From Acidobacteriaceae bacterium (GTDB taxonomy: Bacteria > Acidobacteriota > Terriglobia > Terriglobales > Acidobacteriaceae): a DNA stretch of 33,885 nt. This document shows, piece by piece, positions 16,911-24,719 of the stretch (position 1 is its first letter; each line of letters begins with the position of its first letter). A program made the position numbers and the translations under genes. The notes under the pieces were generated by a model. That model did not search any database and was not told where the DNA came from. It saw nothing but the letters and a program-made list of their open reading frames with translations. The DNA is taken from contig PLQW01000111.1 in the NCBI GenBank assembly GCA_003160215.1, forward strand, positions 1-33,885, in the 5' to 3' direction.

Positions 16911-19900
16911 TTAGTCCAATGTGCGCACCGATTCGGCAGGAAGTAATTCGATACTGCATGGCTCTGGAGGGCCCTGTGACTCCTGGCTTGCAACCGCGGC
17001 GGCCGGGGCTTTCTCTTTCTCTTTGCCGGATGGGCCCGCGGTCGCTGGACTTGCCGCCGGCCGCCCGCAAGTCACTACTCCTCGCCGCACTACGCGCACT
17101 TCCGCCGTCGCCGGAAACTTCATCCCCACGTCGGTTTTTTCCAAGACAGCCGACAAGCTCTTCAGCCCGTCGCTTCCTTTGATGAACTTCACCTGTTCCA
17201 CCTTCGCGGGTGAAATCAGCAGGTAGAACTGGGCACTGGCTTTGCCAGATGTCTTAAGCGCGGTCGTCCGCTCCCGTTGCAGTTCGTGGCGGGCTTCCTC
17301 AACCTTGTGGTCGACTCCTTTGCTCACTCCGAGCGCAGTCAGGCGAGCACGCGCACTGTCGCTTGGCGGATCGCCGGCCAGTGCGGAGAGGTACGCACGA
17401 ATCGCCTGCTCACGCTTTCCCTGCTTCTCATAGACTTCGCCCAGGTGTTCGCCGATGGTGCCACTGCCGCTCGCTTGCCAGGCCGCCGTAAGGTATTGCT
17501 CCGCCTTGTCGAGATCGCCGCGCTTGAACGCGATCCAGCCCTTGGTGTCCCAGATCTCGTACAAGAACAGCGCGGCTGCCAGGTCCTGAAAGCGAAGACT
17601 GTCCAGCCTGACGTCGCGCAGTTGCGTCTGCAGCGCATTGATCGCCGCGTCGGCGTATTTGTCGGCGCGATCCAGTTGTACGTTTTGTTCTGCCAGGGAA
17701 TACGCGATGTTGTTCCAGGTAAGCGGGCTGGGAGACAGGCTGATGGCCTTCTCAAATTGCTCCATCCCTTTGTCGGTCTGATTGGTCGCGATGTAAGACT
17801 GCCCTAGCGAGATCAGCAGTATCGGGTTGTTGGGCTGAAGCGTCACGGCTTTCTCCAACTCCGGAACGGCTTCCGCGAATTTCTTCTGCGCGACGTACAC
17901 CTGCCCCAGACTGGCGTGGGCCCGCGGATCGAGTGGATTGATCTCAATCTGCTTCTTGAACTGCTGAATGGCTTCGTCGTATTTCAATTGCCGCTGGTAA
18001 GCCACTCCCAGGTCGTTGTAAGCGTACTGGTGGTAAGCATCGATCTCGATCTGTTTCTTGAACGCGTCAATGGCCTGATCGTTCTGGTTGAGTGCCAAAT
18101 ACGCGCGCCCCAGCTCGTCCCACGCCATCTTATGCTTCGGTTCCAACTTCACCACTCGCTGGAACAGGCTTAGCGCCAGTTCGTAATTGTTGTTGTTGAG
18201 GGCCTGCAGCGCCGACTCGTTCAAATCGTCAGCCGATTCATCGGCGCCCACTCCCGCCGTTCCCGGGGACTTGTTGTCCAGCGAGATCTCCTGCGCCTCA
18301 TCGGCGAACGCGGCCCGCCGGAAGGCGGCATAATCTTCACGTCGCGTTACCGGCACTTCCCCGCTGAGCAGCTTCAACCTGCGCACAGCGGTCAGCTGTC
18401 CAGCGTCGAACTTATAGCTCGAGGCATATTCAGCGTAGTCGCGCTTCACCTCGACTCCGATCGGAAGGTGTACGGTGTACTTCGACGGGATCGTGACCCG
18501 CACCTCGACGCTCGACTCCCCGGGCGCACCCAGCTTGATGGGCTTGGGATGGGTCTTGTCGTCGTCCTCGGCGTCACCCTCTGCGGGAAGAACCACCTGC
18601 ATCAGCGGCAATCCCATCTGCGACTCTGGCGCAGACCAGTCGAAGTAGTTGTTCCCAGTGGCATCAAAATCAATCTGCAGCGGATCGTCAGGATTGCTGG
18701 GGTCGCTGACTTTCAGGTTGTCGATCTCAGCCCCCTTCATTCCCGTGCGTTGCAGAACCATAGTGAAAAAGTCCTTCCAGCGATTTCCCGGCGTCTGGCG
18801 CAGGGCAAAACGCAAGAACAACTCTTGGTCGCCTCGCACCCGAATGGAGACATGCGCCTTCAGCGTCCCGGTTTCGTTGATCGAGCCTTTGACCTGCGAG
18901 CGATCGAAAGCCTCAAACGGCAGCTCGGCAGGAGTCCATACCAGGCTGGCCTTGCCGTCAGGAGGAATCGCCAGGGCTTCCTTATTGCGCAACGGTGCGG
19001 CCAGCATACGGAAGGGAGCCACGCCATTGGTGCTGTCGAGCCATATCTCTTTCCCGTTGACCGGAACGCGGGTGATCACGTGATCGAACTGCGACGGAGA
19101 AGGAATCTCGGGGTCGAGTTCATGTTGCGACCCGATTAGCACCGATGTCGCCTGAAATCCCTCGGCCGCCAGCAACGCCGCCAGCAGCGTGTTCTTGTCC
19201 TTGCAATCGCCGTAGCTGTTGCTCAGCACCTCGCTGGCCTCGTGGGGCTGGTATCGTCCCAGCCCGAACGACAGACTAACGTAGCGAATGTTGCGCGAGA
19301 CATACTCGTACAGCGCTTTCACCTTCGCCATGTCGTCGGTCTTCCCTTGCACCAACTCCTCGGCCTTCGCCTTGATGGCATCGTTAGGCTGGCGCCGGTC
19401 GCGCTCCAGCGACGCATACCACGCCCCCAGTTCCTCCCAACTTTGAAAGGTGGTCAGTTGGACCGTGGGAATTTCGTCTTCCGACCTGTGCGGGTTCTTC
19501 TTCTTTTTCTTGCCGGGCTTGCCGTCATCCTCATCCTTCAGGTGCGTGTAGGTCCAGCGATAGATGCGCCGGTCGCCCTCGTCGGTAGTCTTGGGCTCGC
19601 AGCCAGGCTTGCTCTTCAGCTTGATCTGCCGTCCCTTGGGAACGTTGATCTCCAACTGCTGGTCGAGGATGATGCCCTTCTCGGAAAAGTTGACGCTGGT
19701 CCAGAACTGTCCCGGGGTCAGCGGATTCGTAATGGTACGGACGAACTCGTACTCCAACACGTCTCCGGGACGCAGCGACGGAACGCTGATGTGCTTCTCG
19801 TGATAGTCGGTGTACACCGGGGCGTCAGGAAGGGTGAGGTCCTGGATGGCCGAATCCTGCGCCGTAATGACGGTCCCGTCGGGCTTACGCACTCGCACAT

Positions 19901-20297
19901 AGACGATTTCCAGCTTGTCGCTGAGCGCACTGTAGCCGACCTTGAGCTGCCCCAGCGCCTGTACACCGCTCTCGCCGACCACTCTGATTTGCGCATCGAG
20001 CTGGTCGCGCCCGGTCCCGTCATTCTCGAAACGCATGGCCTGGCGATAGTGCTCGATGACGTAGGCTTCTTGCGAATAATCGGGAGGCGTGGGCGACTGC
20101 TCCGGTCCAGCCTGCGCCGGATTCACCACCGTGGGCTGCGGCGGCGGCTCTTGCCCAGGAGGTACTTGCATTGGAATGACAGGCGTTTGTGGCGCGGGAA
20201 CGACTTGCGTTGGAGTGCCCGCCGGCACCTGCTGCGCCGCTGCGAAGACCGTCGTGAGTACGAAAAGAAAAAGAAATCCGGCGAGAACTGGTTTCAT
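16911..20297 (-). CDS. Secreted DUF3857 / transglutaminase / TPR protein
   Basis: 1128 aa with a signal peptide (KPVLAGFLFLFVLTTVFAAAQ). Then a Pro/Gln-rich linker, DUF3857 (about 80-260, GVQALGQLKVGYSAL and KPDGTVITAQDSAIQDLTLP), a transglutaminase-like domain whose triad is intact as C in YGDCKDK (about 364), H in FDHVITR (about 404) and D in WLDSTNG (about 422), a beta-rich middle part, and TPR repeats at about 690-860 with a further one to two near 930-960. The combination is common in Acidobacteriota and Bacteroidota and is of unknown function. The ATG at 20297 is chosen for the signal peptide; MGIHPSSTA upstream at 20324 is an alternative without a spaced ribosome site. Confidence 0.94.
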   Translation of the reverse strand: MKPVLAGFLFLFVLTTVFAAAQQVPAGTPTQVVPAPQTPVIPMQVPPGQEPPPQPTVVNPAQAGPEQSPTPPDYSQEAYVIEHYRQAMRFENDGTGRDQLDAQIRVVGESGVQALGQLKVGYSALSDKLEIVYVRVRKPDGTVITAQDSAIQDLTLPDAPVYTDYHEKHISVPSLRPGDVLEYEFVRTITNPLTPGQFWTSVNFSEKGIILDQQLEINVPKGRQIKLKSKPGCEPKTTDEGDRRIYRWTYTHLKDEDDGKPGKKKKKNPHRSEDEIPTVQLTTFQSWEELGAWYASLERDRRQPNDAIKAKAEELVQGKTDDMAKVKALYEYVSRNIRYVSLSFGLGRYQPHEASEVLSNSYGDCKDKNTLLAALLAAEGFQATSVLIGSQHELDPEIPSPSQFDHVITRVPVNGKEIWLDSTNGVAPFRMLAAPLRNKEALAIPPDGKASLVWTPAELPFEAFDRSQVKGSINETGTLKAHVSIRVRGDQELFLRFALRQTPGNRWKDFFTMVLQRTGMKGAEIDNLKVSDPSNPDDPLQIDFDATGNNYFDWSAPESQMGLPLMQVVLPAEGDAEDDDKTHPKPIKLGAPGESSVEVRVTIPSKYTVHLPIGVEVKRDYAEYASSYKFDAGQLTAVRRLKLLSGEVPVTRREDYAAFRRAAFADEAQEISLDNKSPGTAGVGADESADDLNESALQALNNNNYELALSLFQRVVKLEPKHKMAWDELGRAYLALNQNDQAIDAFKKQIEIDAYHQYAYNDLGVAYQRQLKYDEAIQQFKKQIEINPLDPRAHASLGQVYVAQKKFAEAVPELEKAVTLQPNNPILLISLGQSYIATNQTDKGMEQFEKAISLSPSPLTWNNIAYSLAEQNVQLDRADKYADAAINALQTQLRDVRLDSLRFQDLAAALFLYEIWDTKGWIAFKRGDLDKAEQYLTAAWQASGSGTIGEHLGEVYEKQGKREQAIRAYLSALAGDPPSDSARARLTALGVSKGVDHKVEEARHELQRERTTALKTSGKASAQFYLLISPAKVEQVKFIKGSDGLKSLSAVLEKTDVGMKFPATAEVRVVRRGVVTCGRPAASPATAGPSGKEKEKAPAAAVASQESQGPPEPCSIELLPAESVRTLD

Positions 20298-20535
20298 GGC
20301 TGTGCTGCTGGGGTGAATACCCATCCTACGCGAGCCGGAAGGAGAAGCCAAACGTAAGAGACGCGGACGACGCGGCCTCAAGGATCGCAGCTACGCCACT
20401 TCGCTCTGAGCCCTTTAGGTCCGCTCTAAGGTAGCTCCCCGTTGTAACGAGCTTCTTCTACTCGTGCGGAGCCGAAGAGCCTGTCCCGAGTGCAGCCGAG
20501 GGGACCCCTATCGCGGCAACGGACTGCTCGCGATC
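20298..20535. other. Spacer, no gene seen
   Basis: 238 bases between the start of the TPR gene and the end of the LssY-C pseudogene. It holds an imperfect inverted repeat (GAGCCCTTTA against TAAGGTAGCTC, 20408-20437). No coding region or clear promoter for the TPR gene was recognised. Confidence 0.4.
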
Positions 20536-22069
20536 CTATTGAGCTCGTAAGAGGTACGCGTTCGCCTCGCGATTCGTTGTCAAAGCCGTATGGTGTCGCC
20601 AGGCCACGATGCTCATGCGGGTCAGGTCGTATACGCCATAGATAATGTTGGCGCGCCAGATGTCACTGCGGAAGGTCAATATCTGCCTGCGAACATAGCG
20701 GAACACCTGGTTACCGGGCCTGAATCGCGCTGACGCCGTTCCCGACGCCAGTCCCGGCACCATCGGCTGGCATTCCTTCAGTTCCACGACTGCCAACGCA
20801 CCATCCGTGCTGACCAGATCTCCCGTCGAAATTTTGGCTAATGTTCGCCATCTTGGGCCGCGGCACCAGATGGACCGCTTTCACACAGCCTGCCACGTTG
20901 AGATCGCGGACCACCTTGCTGCGTTCTTCGTCAATGTCGGGCGTAATGTGGTGCATGAATTGGCGATGCTCCAGCGAAAGGCTTGCTCCTGTATCGTGGG
21001 TTGACGAACTCACCCAAACGGTTTCGGAGTTCTATGGGCCGGACCATTGCCACACGCGCAGATGGTCGCGGCGGGCATAGCTGTTCAGGCTCTTCTGCCA
21101 GTTCATGTCGGCGGGTTTGCCGTCCAGCAGAAAAGGCCGCATCGGCGCTTGCGCGTAGCCGCTGTTGTTGAGAAACGCATAAAAGTTACGGAAAAATGAT
21201 TTCCTACTAAAGGCATCGCTGGTGTTCCACCCAGCCTGCTCGAAAGCCGACGCGACCTCCTGGCGCGAGCCCACGAAGGCCAGGTTCACCACATCCGCAT
21301 CCACCAGCTTTACCGTGGTGGAGCGCTGTGGAAGCGACTGGACCAAACTATCGAGTTCGAGGTTTTCCGTTCGATCAGCCGCATCTTCCATCGGCGACTC
21401 AGCTACCGTCGCTAGTGCTGAAATTGGTTTGGTCAGCTTTATGCGAAGGTCGGTACCGGCTGGGAAGTAGATCTCGGGTTGCTGAAATTGGTTCGGTCAG
21501 CTTTATGCGAAGGTCGGTGCCGGCTGGAAAGTAGATCTCGGGTTCGGGAAAGATGGGAAAGGCCGCTTTGAACACGATCAGCCCCGCGTCCGAATAAGGG
21601 TTCCAGGTAGCAGGTGCCTGAGGCGGCTGTTGATTCGTCCTTGGCGAGAGTCGCTGCTAAGGACTCCCTGGATCACACCCTTGGAGACCTGCTCGCGGGC
21701 ATTCTCTACTTCAACCACTGCGGCAGACATGACCACCGGCGGGGCTTCGCTTGGAATGGCGCGATCGAACTGGAGCTGCAAGGCAGCGGTCTCGTGGCGG
21801 ATGCCCCAGCCCACTTTGCGAACCGAACGCACGATTCCATCGATTCTGGTGCCGACCGGGAAGACCACCCCGCTGTCACATGCCACGGCTTCAATGAGAA
21901 CGGCATGCACGGTATCGCCCGCTTTCGAGTTGTAGGAGGAAACCGGCGAGCTCAGGCGGACCCAAAATGTCCACCCGGCTGGAAGGCCTTCACAGGCAAA
22001 CGCCAGCGTGGAACAGAAGATCAGCAATAGGGGAGCCAGTCGACGGCATGCACCGGGCAGGACTCTCAT
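20536..22069 (-). pseudogene. Degraded LssY C-terminal domain gene
   Basis: Four reading-frame pieces join into one LssY-C-like protein. N-terminal piece (22069 down to about 21610): signal peptide then SPVSSYNSKAGDTVHAVL, ending RLRHLLP; a lost base then shifts to WNPYSDAGLIVFKAAFPIFP. The 64-bp tandem duplication at 21417-21544 shifts the frame again, to the core piece with LVDADVVNLAFVGSRQEV, WQKSLNSYARRDHLRVWQW. TAG at 21032-21034 interrupts it, after which the same frame resumes with NSETVWVSSSTHDTGASLS, DIDEERSKVVRDLNVAGCV. A one-base shift near 20820 leads to DLVSTDGALAVVELKEC and the C-terminus. LssY-C is a family of unknown, membrane-linked role. Start ATG 22069 has a weak ribosome site. 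Confidence 0.85.
21417..21544. repeat. 64-bp tandem duplication inside LssY-C pseudogene
   Basis: Two adjacent 64-base units (21417-21480 and 21481-21544) match at 61 of 64 positions; the three differences are transitions. Read on the minus strand, each unit encodes EIYFPAGTDLRIKLT followed by EP or KP and IS. Since 64 is not a multiple of three, the second copy breaks the frame. Confidence 0.97.
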
Positions 22070-22086
22070 CAAAGACCAATATTCCT

Positions 22087-22245
22087 TTATCGAGGGATGC
22101 CCTCATCATAAATGATAACGGCGTGCGGGCGCAGGGTTTCTCGAATGCGCTCCAGTGATGGCCCGGTGACGCCCTGCAGTTGCCGCTTCAACTGGGACGC
22201 GGCCTCTTCCACGTCCTTGGGCGTTAACGGCTGCGGGCTATCCAT
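22087..22245 (-). CDS. Small 52-aa hypothetical protein coupled to GvpL/F-like gene
   Basis: Starts with ATG at 22245, inside the last codons of the GvpL/F-like gene, overlapping by 8 bases (ATGGATAG), so translation is probably coupled. Sequence begins MDSPQPLTPKDVEEAASQLK and continues RQLQGVTGPSLERIRETLR to HAVIIYDEGIPR: an acidic-to-basic amphipathic helix pair with a hydrophobic strand at the end. The stop TAA at 22087-22089 is 17 bases before the LssY-C start. No family recognised, and it is too short for default gene callers. Coding character rests on the overlap, codon pattern and orientation only. Confidence 0.6.
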   Translation of the reverse strand: MDSPQPLTPKDVEEAASQLKRQLQGVTGPSLERIRETLRPHAVIIYDEGIPR

Positions 22246-22906
22246 GTTCGTCTCGCGGAGTAACAAACTCGGCCGGAGGCCAAGGCCCGCTCAAGCGAAG
22301 CCGCACCCCCTCGGATGGCCCGGCGCTTCTCAACGACGCGACGAAGCGGTCGCGGCTCTCCCGCGGTACCAGCGCAAACCAGCGATGGTTCTTGCGCTCC
22401 TGCCTCGCCCGCCACTCGCGCACCGAGTCGGTCGTGGCGCTTTTCAGTTTGCTGTCGATTGCCGCAATGCGTTCCGTCGCCTGCGAGCGTCGCTTGAGAT
22501 ATTCACGGCCGGTGACCGGAGTCGCCAAGTCAGCCTGATCATCCGCGGCCCAGCTTCCCACCACCTCGTATTGCACGGCATCGCCGATCCGCTCCAGGGC
22601 AGCGCGATACAGTTCCTGCTCGGCTTCGAGATGCTGCTCCATACTGTCTTCGCTCTCCAGCAGCGTGGGAAAGCGAAACGGAATCGGAGTGGCTGCCGCC
22701 AGAATCTCGCGCAGCACCTGGTGAAATTGCAGCGCCGCCTTCTTCAGCGATTCGGCCGTGCCCAGGCATTCTTCCGGGTCGGCGATCTCGCTCCAGTAAA
22801 CCTGCACGCCCACCATCTCACGCGACTGCACCGCGCCTTCGCACACTCCCGAGGCCACGTTCACGGTCTGGTTCGGCTGGGTGACGCAATAAAGCAAGCA
22901 GGGCAT
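22238..22906 (-). CDS. GvpL/GvpF-family protein
   Basis: 222 aa, similar throughout to gas-vesicle accessory proteins GvpL and GvpF: start MPCLLYCVTQPN, then the early domain, PIPFRFPTLLES near 95-106 (family: PFRFG), the helical segment with EAEQELYRAALERIGDAVQYEVVG, GREYLKRRSQATERI, WFALVPRESRDRF and the C-terminal LSGPWPPAEFV that marks the family. No GvpA, GvpN, GvpO or other gas-vesicle gene is in the window, so gas vesicles are not supported. Stand-alone GvpL/F-like genes are known in soil bacteria with unknown function. It is first of a compact minus-strand run that includes the 52-aa ORF and the LssY-C pseudogene. Confidence 0.88.
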   Translation of the reverse strand: MPCLLYCVTQPNQTVNVASGVCEGAVQSREMVGVQVYWSEIADPEECLGTAESLKKAALQFHQVLREILAAATPIPFRFPTLLESEDSMEQHLEAEQELYRAALERIGDAVQYEVVGSWAADDQADLATPVTGREYLKRRSQATERIAAIDSKLKSATTDSVREWRARQERKNHRWFALVPRESRDRFVASLRSAGPSEGVRLRLSGPWPPAEFVTPRDEHG

Positions 22907-23022
22907 TCAGCGGCTCACGAGGCGTGGTTCTCCACCGCTCACTCTCGCACGCGCCCCGTCCCCACAGCAACTGTTGTTGTCGTTCTGGATGTCACATGCC
23001 CGCTCATAGGAATGAAGATCGC

Positions 23023-23084
23023 CACGGAGACGCGGAGATCGGGGAGAAAACTCGATAGAAACCAAAACTCCGTGCCCTCCGTGT
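23023..23084. repeat. Imperfect inverted repeat plus palindromic motif in spacer
   Basis: CACGGAGACGCGGAG (23023-23037) is nearly the reverse complement of CTCCGTGCCCTCCGTG (23069-23084), with one insertion. A second palindrome-like stretch, CCCTGAGCGAAGCCGAAGGG, follows within about 30 bases. Both types recur in spacers of many environmental bacterial genomes; here they fill the 268-base gap between the STAS-like and GvpL/F-like genes. Confidence 0.5.
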
Positions 23085-23174
23085 CGGAGCCTGCCCTGAG
23101 CGAAGCCGAAGGGTGGTGAATGATTTTTTATGGAACGGGCCCCCTGTTGTGCCGGCGCCCCGAACGTCGCCGCC

Positions 23175-23531
23175 TCAACTCACCAGATACTCCATCGCTT
23201 CCTCCCTCGTAGTGAACGTCGGGATCTGGCGACCGGAGAAACTCTGGATGGAGTCGTAGAACGCTTTAGGAAGGTTCTCGGTCAGCACCCAGGCCGACCG
23301 CTTCAAGTGAGGACGATCGAAGACCGCCGCAATCTTCACATGCTCGACGGCCTCGCGGCTGAATTGCGCACCGCTGAAGTCGGCCAGCACCAGCACCGAT
23401 CCGAGCGGCTCGCGGGTGACGAAATCGGGCAGTAGGTCGGCAATCGTGGCCACCTCTCCCGCCATGCACTGGCTGCAATCGACCAGCAGGATGCGCTGGT
23501 CCCGATGCGTAATGAACTGAATGCGATCCAA
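23175..23531 (-). CDS. STAS/SpoIIAA-like protein
   Basis: 118 aa, matching the short SpoIIAA/STAS-like group: strand ILLVDCSQC, helix, then PLGSVLVLADFSGAQF, the loop-helix FSREAVEHVKIAAVF, SAWVLTENLPKAFYDSIQSF and the C-terminal TREEAMEYLVS that is common in these proteins. There is no conserved phospho-Ser pattern of classic anti-anti-sigma factors that I can assign. The start is TTG at 23531, 6 bases after AGGAG. It is 268 bases upstream of the GvpL/F-like gene with a repeat between them, so a shared operon is uncertain. Confidence 0.78.
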   Translation of the reverse strand: MDRIQFITHRDQRILLVDCSQCMAGEVATIADLLPDFVTREPLGSVLVLADFSGAQFSREAVEHVKIAAVFDRPHLKRSAWVLTENLPKAFYDSIQSFSGRQIPTFTTREEAMEYLVS

Positions 23532-23852
23532 TGGCTACTCCTGTCCAGTGGTTCGATACAGCCTTGTCTGGTCAAGCCCAAAGTCTGAGTTTGCGCAGTT
23601 TACTTCAGAACCCCCGGGGACTCAAGCGATTGCTGAAAGGAGCGGAGCTCGGTTAGTGCTGGCCTTCATTCAGGCTCGACGTTCGGGTAGTGCGGGCCTT
23701 CAGGTCCGCATCAAATCCCTAATCTTGTCATCACGAGTGGGCTTCAGCCCGCGAGGGATCTGCTGTTTCTATCCAGTGCAGAGACTCATTCAGCGTCTCA
23801 AGCGGCGGCTTGCCGCGTGAATCCCCACCCCGCTTCGTGGTAGTTTGGAACC
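23532..23852. other. Repeat-bearing spacer, 321 bases, no gene
   Basis: Between a minus-strand STAS-like gene and a plus-strand hydrolase, so it must hold both promoters, which I could not pin down. It contains a hairpin with stem GCGGGCC/GGTCCGC (23692-23709) and another with GTGGGC/GCCCGC (23737-23752), both closed by TTCA. The same TTCA/TGAA loop occurs in the 11894-11911 hairpin. No ORF with a ribosome site was seen. Confidence 0.6.
23692..23752. repeat. Two short hairpins with TTCA loops
   Basis: The first stem is 23692-23698 with 23703-23709 (one G-T wobble), the second 23737-23742 with 23747-23752 (one wobble), both with loop TTCA. They are spaced 27 bases apart in non-coding DNA and share design with the TGAA-looped hairpin at 11894-11911. 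They are likely members of a short palindromic repeat family. Confidence 0.5.
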
Positions 23853-24482
23853 ATGGTCCACGAGATCTTCCCGGTCGGCCCGCTGCAGTGCAATTGCTCG
23901 GTGATCGGCGATGAACAGACGAAAGAAGCCATGGTCATCGATCCCGGCGATGACATCGAAGACGTGATGGCCGTCGTACAGCGTCACGGGCTGACGGTGA
24001 AGCAAATCGTCGTCACCCACGCGCACATCGATCACATTGGCGGAGCGACCAAGCTGAAGCGTCTGACCGGCGCGCCCATTCTGCTGAACCAAAACGATAA
24101 TGCCCTGCTGAAGATGCTGGACGTACAGGCCACCTGGATCGGCATGTCGCCTCCGGAGAAGGTCGTGATCGACGCCAGCCTCAGCAACGGCGACCAAGTC
24201 CGCGCTGGCGGCCTGGTGGCAGACGTCCTGCATACGCCAGGTCACACCGAGGGGAGCATCTGCTTGTATTTCGCTCCCGAGAAGAAGCTGATCGCGGGAG
24301 ATACGTTGTTCGCGGGCTCCATTGGCCGCACCGACTTGCCGGGTGGCTCGTACGAAAAGATCATGCAATCGCTGCACGGCCCCGTACTCGCCCTGCCTGA
24401 CGAGACCATCGTCGTGCCCGGACACGGCCCGCTCACCACCATCGGCGAAGAGCGGGAGACGAACCCATTTCTGGCGAGGTGA
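23853..24482 (+). CDS. Glyoxalase II-like MBL-fold hydrolase
   Basis: 209 aa, the short YcbL/GloB2-type form. The binuclear metal motif is THAHIDH (55-61), with H131 in TPGHTEGS, D150 in IAGDTLFAGSIGRTDLPGG and H191 in PGHGPLT, all intact. Such enzymes hydrolyse thioesters such as S-lactoylglutathione, or related thiols; the short form lacks the C-terminal substrate-binding domain of classical GloB. ATG at 23853 fits the mature N-terminus MVHEIFPVGPL; no ribosome site is convincing. Gene stands alone on the plus strand. Confidence 0.94.
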   Translation: MVHEIFPVGPLQCNCSVIGDEQTKEAMVIDPGDDIEDVMAVVQRHGLTVKQIVVTHAHIDHIGGATKLKRLTGAPILLNQNDNALLKMLDVQATWIGMSPPEKVVIDASLSNGDQVRAGGLVADVLHTPGHTEGSICLYFAPEKKLIAGDTLFAGSIGRTDLPGGSYEKIMQSLHGPVLALPDETIVVPGHGPLTTIGEERETNPFLAR

Positions 24483-24493
24483 AACAACTTGCT

Positions 24494-24719
24494 TTTCGCT
24501 CTTCGCTTTTCGCCGGACAGCGCACTTCGGTTTGTCTGCGTCGGAATGACTTGCACTTCGTTTTATTCACTGTTTGCCGGCGGTCGCGGGTGCTGGGTTT
24601 CTCCTCGCTAGTCTGCCGCAGGTCACTTAACCGCTCCCGCCAGAGTTGGCGACATCTAAATTCCGAATCTCGGACGAGCTGTAGAGAAATTCTGTTTTGG
24701 CGAAAAGCGAAGAGCGAAA
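24494..24719. repeat. Inverted repeat element, 21-bp perfect arms 184 bases apart
   Basis: Arm 24494-24514 (TTTCGCTCTTCGCTTTTCGCC) is the exact reverse complement of 24699-24719; the arms are AT/GC-simple, built from TTCGC units. The right arm lies within the last codons of the flippase gene and supplies its tail; the left arm follows the MBL hydrolase stop by 11 bases. The 184 bases between hold no ORF. It could be a non-autonomous mobile element; target duplications were not identified. Confidence 0.6.

Noticed and set aside
18468-20357. Long open frames on the plus strand (up to 371 codons)
   Set aside because: They lie antisense to the DUF3857/transglutaminase/TPR gene, have Arg/Leu/Gly-rich composition without domain motifs and come from GC-rich codon bias.
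21417-21544. Repeated units as a CRISPR array
   Set aside because: Only two units, directly adjacent without spacers, inside a protein-coding remnant.
22238-22906. Gas vesicle production
   Set aside because: A GvpL/F-like protein alone is not enough; no GvpA or other gas-vesicle gene is present.
22112-23119. 335-codon plus-strand frame
   Set aside because: Antisense to the GvpL/F-like gene and 52-aa ORF; no domain and unusual composition.
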